Source of the DNA: Apostichopus japonicus
Lineage: Eukaryota; Echinodermata; Holothuroidea; Aspidochirotida; Stichopodidae
Direction: 5' to 3'
Length of the DNA stretch: 64,000 nucleotides
Assembly (NCBI RefSeq): GCF_037975245.1
Contig: NC_092583.1
Coordinates: 16,330,764 to 16,394,763, forward strand
The notes under the pieces were generated by a model. The model saw nothing but the letters and a program-made list of their open reading frames with translations. It made no database searches and was not told the origin of the DNA. The position numbers and the translations under genes are program-made. The number at the start of each line of letters is the position of its first letter. Position 1 is the first letter of the stretch. Below, one piece after another: positions 42,701 to 57,700 of the stretch.

Positions 42701-45700
42701 GTCTTCCATCTGCATAATACACTCTCTCAGCTGGGAGATCCAGAGTTAACCCAGTCACCTGGTAAAGATCCTTTGCCATAATTATTTGTCTGTTTTGTCC
42801 ATCTAAATCGCATCTCTCGATTATTGCATCAGTTTCAATACTAGTCCAAAACATAAATCGTTTGCTGTTCAATAAAACAGAATAGAGTGTCACTATTCTT
42901 GTTGAATTCCTGTGGGTGACTATTGGAGTTGGTGTAATAACATGCTATCATAATATCAGGTATATAAAATGCTATGTTGTGTTAGACTATCAGATATCAG
43001 TATCAAGGATAACAACATGTTATATCATCCAAAGACATCAATTACATAATGCTATGTAATTCCATAGCATCAAATATTAAAATAATGCTATGTTGTTCTA
43101 TAGTATCAGATATTACATAAGCCTTTGTAGTTTTATAGCATCAAACAGTACATAATGCTATGCTGTTCTGTTCCATCATATATTACATACTGCTATGTCG
43201 TTCTATAGCATCAAATCTAACATATTGCTATGCTGTTCTTTAGTGTCAGCTATTACATAATCCTTTGTTGTTCTGTAGTATCAGATATTACATAATCAGC
43301 TATGTATATCAGATATTATATAAAGCTATGTTGTTGAATAGTATACAAATAATAAATGGTTATGAGTGCAATAGTGCAAATATTTCATTCGTTGAAAGAT
43401 GGAATGTTCCATTCAACTCGGCTGCGCCTCGTTGAATGGAACAAATTACATCTTTCAACGAATGAAATATTTGCAATATTGCATGAATGGAAACCATTCA
43501 TTATTTGTTTTATACAACACCTTCAAATTTGGATATAATTGGATGTAAAATGCACTCATGCAACAGATTGTTTTGAACAGACAGGTTTCTCTGCTCTCTT
43601 ACCACTGAAAAAAGTGCTACCAAAAAAGTATAACACATGGTTCTATTTCATAGAGTGCAATAGAGCGGATTTTGCATGCAATCGACGAGCAATTGACCAA
43701 TCAAATGGCCAGAATATAATTAGGTGTTGTATAATATCAGATATTACATAATTAGCATAGTCATATAGTATTAGTTATTACAAAAAGCTGTGAGAGGAGT
43801 ATTCTAGTCACCTAGACTACTCCAGTTCCACCCATAATTTATCTCAATCTGTAATTTATTTCAATATTTAAACAATTTCATTGCCTTGCTTTTTGTCTTA
43901 ATGAGTGCATTTGATAAGGCAGTATTAAGTAGAGTGGCATGGGTTGGAATATAGGGTAAGTAACAGATGAATGATTAAATTGAAACAATCCATCTATTTG
44001 GTGTAAATACATAATGCTTACCCATCTCTCGGATCCAATTCAAAGCCACGAGGAAATGAAATATTCTCTGTGACCAGATACATCCGATCTGACCCATCCA
44101 TGTTTGCCACTTCAATAGCCTTAACGGAGTTATCCAACCAGTAAATATGACGGCCAACCCAATCCACAACAAGACCCATTGTTATGTCAACACCACCAGA
44201 AATAATCTGGAAGTATAGAACAGACGACAGATGAAAGCCTTGCTTAAAGAACCAGAGAACCACTTACCTGCAAGAGAATGATTTCATTCCTGATCATAGT
44301 GACCCTTTGTTTTCATCACATGTCAAATTAGTTCAACTTTTAAATTTAAATTATTTTACCTTTAATGAAGGAGATGTGATAGTGATATTAACCCACTGGG
44401 CTTTTTAGTGAGGACATTTTTTAAGTACCAAATATTTACACTGTTCACATGTCGTTCATGGTCAGAGAAAATAAGTTGTGAATAGTCAATCTTGGTGCAG
44501 ACCAAGGGGAATTGTTGACCTCTTAAGAGGGTTTAGAAATCTCAAAGAGTGGAGGTGATACTGTTAACAGAAACAAGCACAAAGCAGAGAAACGGACAAA
44601 AATCAAACTTTGCTATGAAAATCAAACTCATTTGTAAGTAGGCTCAGCTATGAACCTACTTTGCTATTAAAGCCATTACTCGTAAGTAGCCTGATTCTAT
44701 CTCCAAGATACAAAATGCTGTTAGAATGGAGTCTGATCTTAAGATAAAGTAACCTTCCAGCAATCTGTTTTTAAATAATGAACTTCAGTCACCAAACTAT
44801 TCCTTTTACAAAATAGATTCTTTATTTTAAATACGTTTAAGTATATGCTTGATGCAGTATCATTTTCTTTAATTTGATAACCATCACCGTTTCATATTAA
44901 TTTTATATGTGTTTAAATCATTTACTTGCTTCATTCTTCTGTAATAAAAACATTCTGTAAAGAGGAATGTGATGTTTTCTCCACTATGCTTAATTGGTTA
45001 ATAGTATTTTCACACATTTACATTTTTTTGCCAAAGTTTAATAAATATTTCTTCATCAACCTGTTTTGGGGGTTTCTGCACTTTTTCTAGGAAGAAAATG
45101 CAGTATTGAGCTACCAAAGGTGAAATCTAGCAAATTTGTGTCAATGTGTGGGTTAATAATTTTTTTTTTATTACACACAATTTTCATTGGACTTTCAGAT
45201 ATAATCATCACAGGTTTCCACACAAGAATTTGGAACCTGTCACAAAGGAATGTTTTTTTGTTCTTTTTTGGTAAGGGTATTATTGTGCAGTCGGCAGCAT
45301 AATGCAATTGAACTGAATACAGCCATCATGCATATATGACACAGAACATAAGTACTGTATAGCCTTCTACCGAGGAGGTTATCCCGTCTGTGACCGTATC
45401 TAGGTTAAAATCTTCTTTTATATATGTCTAATAACTATGACAAGTACACACCTTTTCAGTCGTAGTGCCATTAAACACATAAATAGCATTTTCCCTAAAG
45501 TCAGACAAGAACAATAAATCGTCACGAATATCCCAGTCAAAAGCTAATGCATGTCGCCACCTGATGAAGAGGTCAGATTCCTGGTTGAGTAGGTTGTACT
45601 GTATTATGTTATAGCTAGTGGACACGAACATCATAGGGGGTGATGGATCTGCCACAACCAAAAAACAAAAATATTTTACAAAAAGTTGTAAAGTTGGACA

Positions 45701-48700
45701 ATTTTGTTGCAATCTGTGCACAAACTCTAGTATGAGTCTATCACATCTGTCGGATAAATAAGTTAAGACAAAATTATGCATGTAATTTACCAAAACATCT
45801 CCAGATCAATTAAATAAATTCACATAGCTGGTCACACCAAACCCCCCCCCCCCCCCCCTCCGACCACTCCCACCAAAGCCTCCATAGTATAGAAGCTCTA
45901 CACATATCCCTCATTATAACAATCAGCTTTCTTAAAGCAGCATTTTGCATCCTTTTCTATGGTTTTTCTCAACCTCAGATTCCACAATGCCATAACGACA
46001 TACATAACTAGCTTATCTATTCAAATCTTACTTCAAATGGTGGCATAAAAGTCGAAAAATTTACAACTTTCAACTTTGTTTTTCTCGAAGATATTTTCCG
46101 TTGGGATCCAAATAAACATCGCCCATAATATGAATATTTAAAAGCTACGAACATCATTGGCCAATACGTAATACAACACCATGCTTGATTTGTGTAGATT
46201 GTCTATGGCAGATGTACCAGGGAGCTGTTAGAGTCAAGCTCGCTGGTTGTACCAAGTTACCAAGTTGACGTTTGAATCTATTTTTAGCAATGGCTCATAA
46301 CTAAACCTGCATCTCTGATTGGTTGGATTCAAACTACTGGGTTGGGGGAACTGTATGCGATTAAATATAAAATGTGGAATTTGTCGGTGGACACTTTTCT
46401 CATCATCAGCAAATGTCCTTAATTTCTCGCCAATTAACGCTTTTGGCAGGGAAAAAACTTGGCTTATATCTTAGTTTGCTGTTTTGTGATTGATATATGT
46501 AAAAACCTTGATGGACTTGTCAAAAAAGTGGAAAACGCCGACAAAACGCAAAATGCTGCTTTAAGTCATACAAACATATAAAACACAATTTACTGAACTT
46601 AGCAAACTAACTTTTTATGCCAAGGTTTTTGACTTAGTCCAAAATAGTAATTAATTCACTCACCTGTATGGACACATCTACCCCGGTCAGGAATCACAGT
46701 GTAACCTTCTGCACATCTACAAACAAACCCACCGTGGGTATTGGTACAGAATTGACTGCAGACGCCCAACTTATCACACTCATTAATGTCTGAAAAAAGA
46801 CACTGATGATATTAGCCTAGATACAATGTTAAAATTAGGATGGTGATGAGAGCTGCAGTATCTCACAGCCATGCTGTTTAGGACATCAGGTTTCTTTTGT
46901 GCAGTTCACATAATAGGATATAATGCCTAGGGTAGCATACTCCTGTTAGAGTCCATATCCATCCGCTCGATTGTTCTCCTGTTTCAGGAAAAGTGCCAAA
47001 AAGCAGCAGGAGAACATCTTTTTTGACCTGTTATCAATCATATTCTAGTTTTTTGTGTATTGCATGTTGAAGAGCATGAATGGAAGTACATGTGGTGAGA
47101 AAATTGGGTCAATTGAGGCAATTTTAGACCCCTTTAGGCCTCCCAGGAGCAGCATACGATAATTGTTCACTACTGAGTGAAGAGGTTTGATTACAAGTGG
47201 CGAAAACTTCCGGCACGGATAGCAAATAATCTGCGCGGTTTGGTACGGAATATTGATGGTGCCATGAAAGGCCAACTCACCAGCTATCCGGTGATGGGTA
47301 GCGTTTAGCTAGTGAAAACTTCTATCTAGACTCAGAGACCACACTACTTTTGTGATTTAGAGTGTAAGTCAATGGGGCTTTTAATGGGTGTATGCTACCC
47401 TATTGTCTGATATCGGTTCGTTCTACCGGAGGTTTTTGAAGTTGCTGCAGCTTTTATTTTTAACAAGTTGCCTTATTAAAGAGTTGTTAGAGAGGGGAAG
47501 GGGGGGGGAAGGTTTCTGTTTAAATGTTTAAAGATTAGCTGGCATGGTGACGATAAATTACAGCAGGAGTACACTGTAAGATATACAAGAGGGGCTAAAA
47601 ACCAAACCATCATCTTTAACCAACTTATGTGGCAGAGATCTCTGAGAAGAACAACTCTCTCAAACAGCTTAGTAAACTTGTTTCATTTTTGGACGATATC
47701 CTACTTTAAATGTCGTGTCTGGGGCTGTCAGATTTTAAATCTGTGATGTCATAGTGCCATTAGTATCTAGAAATTTTTTACTTTCTTTTCAAATTTTCAA
47801 GGTGAAATGGTAACAGTTTTGAACCTTAAAACTATTCAATGTCATCATTAGGTCATGTAATAACCAGCTTCAATATTTTAGATTCAACATTTCCAAAACC
47901 CATCTCGATTATAGAAAAGATAAAAAATGGAATAAATAAAGAAAAACAATATAAATTGAGACTTAATGATGTCATATTTAGACTTGATCAAGAATTTAGC
48001 CTTACCTGTGAAGTAACATTAAATTCTGTGATATCTCCCCAATGAAATACAATATTTCTTAGTTGTTTGGGGAATATATTCATGACAGTTATATCTATCA
48101 CATAGACCAATCATGATGGTTGGGCTTGTGTATCCTGGCTGTGGAAGGTGAGGGTGCGGGGGGGGGGGGTCGTTCATGACAATTATCTCTATCTCATAGA
48201 TCAATGATACTCTCTTTGGTATTTAAAGATTGGTTAAATTGCAAGGCGTAAAACTTAACGCACAAAGGTTATGTTTCCCGTAATTTATTTGAATGGAGTT
48301 GTGTTTTGCAAATGCTGAATCTACACTATAAAAAATCAAAATATCGCAGTTTAATATTCACTTTACGTGGATGAGTGCATTTGTAGGAGTCTTTTAATGG
48401 GTACCTCCGGTGTTTTAATAGAGGGCGCTGTCATATTGTTTCTAATGTGAATGATCTGTACTATATGACAATCTCTGTATTCAAGTAACACCGTTACACG
48501 AAAGTGTCCACCAGTGGTGAACACACCTGACGAATTTGCATTCAGACGTGCTGGATTATTGTCTTGTTTATTCGTGGTTCAACGGAATGAAAAAAAAAAA
48601 AGAAGCTTAATAAACTGAAAGTAAAGGTGCTTAAAATAGTTAGCACTACTTCAAATTTCAAAAATACATTCAAAAGAATTCTTCCTAAGTTAGTAAGTAA

Positions 48701-51700
48701 ATTTGTTCTTAAAAGGCGCATTACATGTAAAAACATCTCAACGCGTCTCACAACATCAAAATAGTAAATTACAAACAATAAAACCATCAAATTTCCAGTA
48801 AAAAATTCGCAAAATAAACTCTATGATAAAAGATTAAACATGCTTTTAATATGATAATAATATTCTATAAAACAATCTTGATTAAAAATAATCTTCATAA
48901 AGATGAGACATAAGTTTAGATTCAAAACCATTAAAATCGTCCGTTAAAACAAGTAAGTGTGGTAGAGTGTTCCATATAATAATTACACACTAACTTTGAA
49001 TATAACACTTGCAATCCTGTCATTCAGAGTGGATATCTTCTACTTGTGATTAATATCCCTAGATTGTCATAGTTTCTAATTAGCTAGATATTACCAAACT
49101 TGAGAAAATAAGCTTACCAACACAATGTTTTGTTCCATTTATTCGGAACCCTTCACGGCAGTCACACACAGCACCAAATGGTGAAGCTTGACAAATTTGA
49201 GAACATCCTCCATTAAATGTCTCACAACTGTCAGCATCTAAAGTTGCAAACAGAAAACATATATTATCTATCTAGAAGGCTGAATGAAAACATAAATTAT
49301 CTATCCAGAAGATTGAGAGAAAACATATATATTCTATCCAGAAGAATAAGAGAAACATATATTATCTATCCAGAAGACTGAGAGAAAACATATGTTAAGA
49401 GAAAACATATATTATCTATCCACAAGACTAAGAGAAAACATATATTATCTATCCAGAAGACTAAGTGAAAACATATATTATCTATCCATAAGACTGAGAG
49501 AAAACATAAATTCTATCCAGAAGACTAACTAAAAACATATACTATCCATCTAGAAGACTGATTGAAACATATTATCTATCCAGAAGAATATATATAATAT
49601 ATATATATATATAAACATATATTATCTATCCATCAGACTGAGAGAAAACATATATTATCTATCCATAAGACTGAGAGAAAACATAAATTCTATCCAGAAG
49701 ACTAACTAAAAACATATACTATCCATCTAGAAGACTGATTGAAACATATTATCTATCCAGAAGAATATATATAATATATATATATATATAAACATATATT
49801 ATCTATCCATAAGACTGAGAGAAAACATATTATCTAACCATAAGACTGAGAGAAAACATATATTATCTATCCAGAAGACTAAGAGAAAACATATATTATC
49901 TAACCATAAGACTAAGAGAAAACATATTATCTATTCAGAAGACTGAGAGAAAACATATATTATCTATCCAGAATAAACCTTGATTATCCACAGTACTAGA
50001 ACCACTAGAACTAGAAAGCACTATGCCATGTATGGAAACCTTGATGTTCCACAGTACTAGAACCTTTAAGATAGGACTACACCATGTATGGAAACCTTGA
50101 TGTTCCACAGCATCATAAGTTTATGCTGACACTCACTGCATAAATTGCTCTCATCATCCCCATTAGGACAGTCTTCTTCTTCGTTACAGACCAATGCTAC
50201 AGAGATGCAGGTTTCTGTTCCATAACATTGATACATATGACTCGCACATCTGAATGGTTCCGGAGCTGAAATGATAGTCAGATAGTGTTATAATAATTAC
50301 TTCACTCACATCTTCACATCTTAAGTTCTAGGAATACGTAAATATTACGTTATGTTTTCAACACAGAAATATGGATTATCATTTATTTTTTTTATTTCTT
50401 TGTTTACATATTAATATAAATTTTATACAAGAATTCATTTAAAACACAGGTGACTCGAAGTTCAACTTCTTACCAAACACATAAAATATTAAATGAAGAA
50501 AATGAAATAGTTATACTGATGTCTTAGAGAAAGCTTGTACCCAAAAGCTGCAGTGGGTGCCATCAATAAAGATAGTAGTATCGTCATACACAAATTGACT
50601 TGAACTTACTGCAACCTTCTTCATCACTATAATCCCCACAATCCCTCTGGTTATCACAGACTCCTTCCACATCGATGCAAAGGTTGTTAGCACACTGGAA
50701 AAATCCAGAGGGGCATGTAACAGGCGCTGGGTTAAGAGATATGAATACAAAGATTTAAACACATATTTTATATAATTACAGGTAGGTAATAAATTATTCC
50801 ATCTCACCGGTGCATCCTGTAATCGTTTTGCCCAGCGACAATATTACCAAGAAAATAGCTTTGTTTTATCAGCTCTTGATAAGAATTCAAGGTCACAGAG
50901 GGAGCTTGTTATGTTGAATATCCATGAATACTAAAATCCCACGGAATATGGTTAATTAGCTTAAAAACTCACAAAATTTATAACAAATAATTCAGAAAAT
51001 GTTGGAATATCTTCACAGTTTTGTATGTGCTGATTCTGCATGGCAAAAGAGTGACAAAAATTTAAAACTAAGACAAAATTTACTACAATCTTGATTTGGT
51101 GAGTAAATTCTGGGAAGTTGTCCAAGTTTGTAATTTTATATTTGCAGGTTTAATTAAAACTTTCAATATTTGACAATAAAATGCCACCAAAAGGCTCTCA
51201 ACCTTGTAATTTGTCTGATTGTATGTAATTATTTGATAGTTCTTGTTTATTACATCCAAAAACACTAGAACCTGTACGTTTGTGGAGTAAACCAACCACT
51301 GAGTACATAACATGCATATTGCAAGAGTCAACCCAAGTTAACTGGCCGACTGGATTAAACCTACCAATTTAATCAAGTCAAATTTAGATCTTTTAATTTA
51401 TGAAACAAACCATCCTCATCAAACTTATTGTTTTAAAATGAAGATATATTCAACCAAGAAATTTGTTCATGCTTCCTATCAGACCACATGCACAAAGCAA
51501 ATTTAAAAATTATCCAAATGTTGGAAGTATTTTACTTGAATTAAGTATCGAACAATATCAAGAAAAATTGTACAAAATCAGCTCAGAAAAGCTGCTTTAA
51601 ATTGCTCAAATTAGAGATATTCCACAACTCTCTTTAAGGCTCTTTCACTGCACATCAAGTCAGCACCCAACGTTGACATTTTCAAAAACAGACTCAAACT

Positions 51701-54700
51701 TATCTATTTTTGACTACCTTCCCTTGAGCACTAGCACCACTGAGCATTGGTTTTCCTCTGGATATTGGCGCTATATAAATTTGCATTTATTATTATTATA
51801 GTTATGTAAAAATTTGTGAGTAAAACATACGACAATCAACGTGTTCATCAGAATAATCGCTGCAGTCTCGATGACCATCACATTCCCACTGCCCAGGTAT
51901 GCACTCCTGATCCAGAGAGCACAAGAATTGATCATCTTCACACTCCCCTGGTATAATAGTGGCTGGGAAAATCAGATTTAAGAAATAGATCTTAACATGA
52001 AATATTTTAAAATAAAATAAAAGTGTTAGCAAACTGCTTATCCACTAGAGAGCCTGTGTAGGAGAATGTGTAAAAGTAAGTTGGCCTGACGTTTCGATCC
52101 TAGCAGGATCTTCTTCAGAGGCTAAATGACAAGTAACAGTAACAGAAGGGACAAAAACACACAGAATACAGATAGGTTAATGAGCATGGTGAATACAAAG
52201 AGATAGATATAAGGGTATTAGTGGACAAGGGATGGAGAGAAGAAAGAAAGAAACCAATAGGGGAAGAGGAGAGGTTGGAGATAAACAGTGGAGGGACAAA
52301 GAGAGGATTAAGGGATGGGGGTATGGAATAAACTAGAGAAGGACAAAGATAGAAAGGTGTGGAGAATAAAGGGTAGAAGAGAGCTATGAAAAGAGGAGAG
52401 ATTGGGGGGGGGGAACAAGGGGAGAAGGATGGGGAACAGAATTTTAATTGAACAATGAAATATCCCAATTGTAATGTCTTTGTTCTTTTCAATGACAATG
52501 CCAAAAAAAAAAAAAAATCTGGGGGGTTTCTTTCTGTGTACAAGTGAAGCAAAGCTCCTATAAAAACAAATCTGAAACAGATACATACCTAATTTTCCCC
52601 CTGTAATGTTGAAGCGTTATAGGTTCATGCAGAACCTATTATTCATAGATATTTTTTCCTTTGTTTTTGGTAGAATTATTGATGCCAATTATAGTACAAA
52701 AAACGTGGTGAGATTATACTGAAATAGAAACAAACCTTTTTTTTTTAAATTTTAGACATGATTTTTAAGTTCTAGGCATACATAAATATTGAATTATGTC
52801 TTACACACAAGAAATTTGGATGATCATTTGTTTGTTTTATTTCTTTGTTTATCCATCCACCCATCCATCCATTCATTCTTTGATCTCCATTATTTACTTG
52901 TTTGTTCGTTTGTCTGTTCATTAAAGCAGAACACAGGTTTGCTATTGCCATGCACTGACGGGTGAGGGCTATTTTACATCAAATGACCTATTTTTACTAG
53001 TTAACAATACACGGTATAGTGTTTGTGCAGTACATCCATACCAGTGGATCTAGTTGGAAGATTCGTCAGTTTAATTTTATCTTTTAATAATTTTAATAAG
53101 AGCACAATCCTCTGCTTAGGGGAAATTTCTAGAACAGCAATGGATCGTTTGAAAGTTATTCAAGAACTCCATAAGTGTGGTAACCAACAAGCAACACTTA
53201 CGACAATCAACTTCATCACTGTGATCGTCACAATCCCAGAATCTATCACAGTGACTGTCAGCAGCGATGCACTGACCATCAGCACACGCCCACCTGTTCC
53301 TAGAGCTGCAGGACCCATCTTCACTTTCTAAAAGCAATAAAAAGGCAATAAATATCAGAAATAGAGTAGCTACATCTAAGGTGCAAAGGTACATCTCACT
53401 AATAGATCTGCACCAGTGTTGACATAATAGATATACGCCAATGTTTATGTGACAATAATAGATCTGCACTAATGTTTATGTGACACTAATGATGAATAAA
53501 TATGTAAACTAAATTAAATGATAAATGAACCAGAATGCAAAAATATATTGTGGTTTCGATGATGTAATATGAACAGTTTTCTTCATGAATCTGACGTAAT
53601 GTTTAAAGAGGGTGGGTGTACAACATACTTGATTTGGTAATACAGTGAAAACCAGTGTGATGTGACAACCGATAAATTCACAGTGACACAGGCTGTCCTC
53701 AAATGATCATTGACCTCAACAACAGGCTTCTTGTATTAAATGTGATAGATACATCAACATACTAAGTATGACATCTGTCCAAAAATACATACATGTTTAC
53801 ATAATTCTGCACATAGTTTGTTAATGTTGGGTACATATATCTGTGCCATTATTACAGTGGCCTGCACAAGCATGAAATGATTTCTTTCTGGGAGTCAACG
53901 TACTGGTTAGGACAAAACTGACATATATATTGAACAGGCCTAACACGTAGGTCCTGATTAAATGTTAGCATAATAATATTATCGTATTTTGAGGCTGCAG
54001 AAGAGATGACTACAACCCAAATACCTTCAAGTGATCTTAGACCATTTTTAACCCTTAAAGTTCATAAAAATTCACATTGGTGAGACACTAACAATAATTT
54101 TTTTGTCACTTTTGTTTTTTTAAATAACTGACAAAAGTTTTTTCTAACAATGACCACCAGGATTTGGCAATATCATTGGAGTATGTAGTTTTAAAAGAGG
54201 TGATATATTATACAAATAATAAATGGTTATGAGTGCAATAGTGCGAATATTTAATGAGTTGAAAGATGGAATGTTCCATTCAACGAGGTGCAGCCGAGTT
54301 GAATGGAACAAATAACATCTTTCAACAAATGAAATATTTGCACTATTGCATGAATGGAAACCATTTATTATTTGTTTAATACAACACCTTCCATTTTGGA
54401 TATAACTGGATGTAAAATGCACTCATGCAACAGATTGTTTGAACAGACAGGTTTCTCTGCTCTCTTACCATTGAAAGAAGTGCTATCAAAAAAAGTATAA
54501 CACCTGGTTCTATTGCATAGAGTGTAATAGAGCGGATTTTGCATGCAATCAACGAGCAATTGACCAATCAAATGGCCGGAATATAATTAGGTGTTGTATA
54601 TTACCACAGTTTTCCTCATCCCTTCCATCACCACAATCACTTTGGCCATTACAAACTGCCCCGATGGGTATACATCTAAGGTGACTGCCACAATCAAACT

Positions 54701-57700
54701 GGTTCTCTGTACAAACATGGCCCTCTGAAATAAGAATATCAAAATTGTTGAAAACTGATTGGTTTGAAGCTTACAAATGCTTCTAATATTTCTAACATTA
54801 TGACAATTTCTGTCAATGTTTATTTTAGTAAAACATCTTTTTTAAAAAAGAAAGTAGATATGTCAAAAATGTAAATGTTAGAAAAACCATGCATTCCTAT
54901 TACTGTACCAACTGATCAATCCAGGGTTTATGAAGCAGGGATGAGCCTGGGGTAAAAACAAATCATGGAACTTTGACAAAATTTCGGTATAGGTTCCAGT
55001 TTGCGTATGCAACAGTGTGTTAGGATAATAGTTTTTGTCCCCAAGGTAGAAAAGAAATCACGGATATTCCGCAGAAAAAGCTCATGCCTGATGAAGGTGA
55101 ACTCACCACAGTTTACTTCATCGGACGAATCACCACAGTCATTGTCTGTATTACATTTTAGGTAATGAGGGATACATTTACCATTCCCACACCTGAATGT
55201 GGTATCATCACAGGGCTCTGTAAAGTTAGAGAAAAAGTGGGAAAAATTGAATCACAACCTAAACCTAAAATCTGATCATCCCAATTGGTAACACTTTGAC
55301 CATCCTTTCTTCAAGATTATCAGTCCAGAGAGATGCATGAGGCTTTAATATTAATCATAATATTTGAGAATTTATAAAGTGCAGTCACATCTACCAACTA
55401 GAGCACCAATGGTGCAGAAGCTCATACCTTTTCGAGCTTAAAAATGTAGGGCCCACAAAACTTTATGGCCCACCAAATTTCAGGCCATTTTTCAGATTCC
55501 ACCAATTTTGGGCCTATGAGGGATAACCCCCCCCCCCTCCGTTAGCAGAATCCTGGCCACACCACTGGCTATAATTCCTATTTTCCCCCTTTAAATCCTA
55601 TTTTACCAACTCTCTCAAACAATACCACTGACCTACCCTATTAAACTTTCTCCCCTCTACCTGAGCAGACCTGAAGCACTCCTTGCCAAAATTTTGGCTG
55701 GCTGCCTACATACCTCAGGCTCAAAGACTTCTAAGAATCGGCAAGTGCTGATTGGCTATAGGGCTCTCATGCTTACAGTTCAACAGTTAATAACAACTCC
55801 CAGTCCTGCTTTAATTCCACTAACAGCCTCTGCAGAGCTTAACCACAAATGTAAACAAACACTGCAGAGACTGGGAGACAAATTAAAGGAGCTTTGGCAA
55901 AAGGTGAAGGCTCAGATTTTTTTAAACAATGGGGATTAATTGTAATTAATTAACTTTTGACCAAAAATTATTAGGCATCACCTTATTCATACACAATCCA
56001 ACAATCATCAGTTCAACTTTGAATATGATCCATCAAAATCTTGAGGAGATTGAGATATTTGAAAATATTACAAAGAATGACCCCCGATGACCCCCTAAAT
56101 GACCTTTGACATCAATTTTCCGAACACCCCTCGTAACTCTCATCCCGAGGAACGTTGTGACCAAGTTTCATTATAACTGGCCATACACTGTACGAACAGG
56201 AGCAATTTGAAAATATAGGGCCGTGGCCCGGGCCACAAAAGACCCCTAGTTGATCTTTGATCTCAAATTCATGAACACCCTGAAGGTAAAACTTCCATAG
56301 TACTATCGTGACAAACCCTCAACATTGTACCATGGAATCTGTAGGAGAAGAAGCATTTTGCGTATTTCCACAAAATGGCCCATTACGGCCCACAGGTGAC
56401 CTTTGACCCCAAATTTCGGACCATCTCTGATGGCCCTATACCCAATGGTCCTTGTGTCCAAGTTTCATGAAATTCCATCAAACACTGTGCGAGTGGGAGC
56501 GGTTTTACCAATTGTTGACGGATAGAGTGATAGAGTGATGGACGCTGCACTGTAACAATAGCTCACACCAGCATGCTGGTATAAGCTAAAAATGGTGCTC
56601 AAGGCGCATCACAATATTACCCTGGTCAACGATAACCTGTCTAACAGATAGAGACAATCCCTCCACATGGCAGCAGCTAAACAACTGACAGTTTTATCTC
56701 ACAGGTCCCCATTTATGCACCTGGGTGAAGAGAGGCAATGAAGGTAAAGTGCCTTGCACATGGACACAACGCAATGATCTGGCCAAGACTCGAACCCGCA
56801 ATCCTAAGATCACAAGTCCACTGCCTTAACCACTTAAACATAATGCTCTTTGAGAAATACTTGAATGTCACTCCTTACCTTCAAAACAACCCTGTTCATC
56901 TGAAGCATCTTCACAATCATTGTGATTATCACATAAATGTACTCCATCAATGCATGAACCATCACCGCAGGTAATACGCCAGCTGGCACAGCCTGTTTCT
57001 AAAAGAAATAAAATGAAGTGGAAAATGGCACACACAAAAAAAAATATGGAGCATTAATTATATAAGTGTAAAATGTGATAAATATATATTTAAGAACAAA
57101 ATTGAATCCACTTCAAATAGCTTCATTCTTAAGTAAACTTTGCTAAACTAGTGCAAACCTTTTGTTTCAAAACGAATACTTTTCTAGGATATCTTTTATT
57201 TTACCAAAAGACACATCTAACTGTTGATAATATAGAATAATGAAAGCCGGTAATAGTGAAGAGGACCAGGGATAACCGAACTGCACCTGAAGTATATATG
57301 TACGTATGTATGTTTAGATCCTCCTGCAAGCAGGAGCTCGCGAAGCCATCGTTGGCTTATCAAAGCCGCAAGCTGACCGAAGTCAGTCTCTTAGATTCAT
57401 ATTTAATGTCCATGATTATGAATTGTCAATTGTCAACAACTCTGTAACTGGACGACATACATTAATCTTGGAGTGACTGGAACTCGGGACCTTATGATTG
57501 AAAGGCACCGGGGTTAACCACTGAGCTAACACTCCACTAGTGAGTCTGTCTAGTGAGTCCACTAGTGAGTCTAGTCTCCACTAGAAGTGAGTCTGTACTC
57601 ACATTCATTTCCTTGCATAGTACTCATATTGCTCACCCTCATGTACTACTCTTACTGGGAATGTTTGGAAACCTAGTACACATATTATATAGTACCAGAT

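Noticed and set aside
55694-55939. 81-codon + strand frame as a small gene
   Set aside because: No recognised domain, no promoter or splice evidence, and it adjoins a Helitron-like repeat segment.
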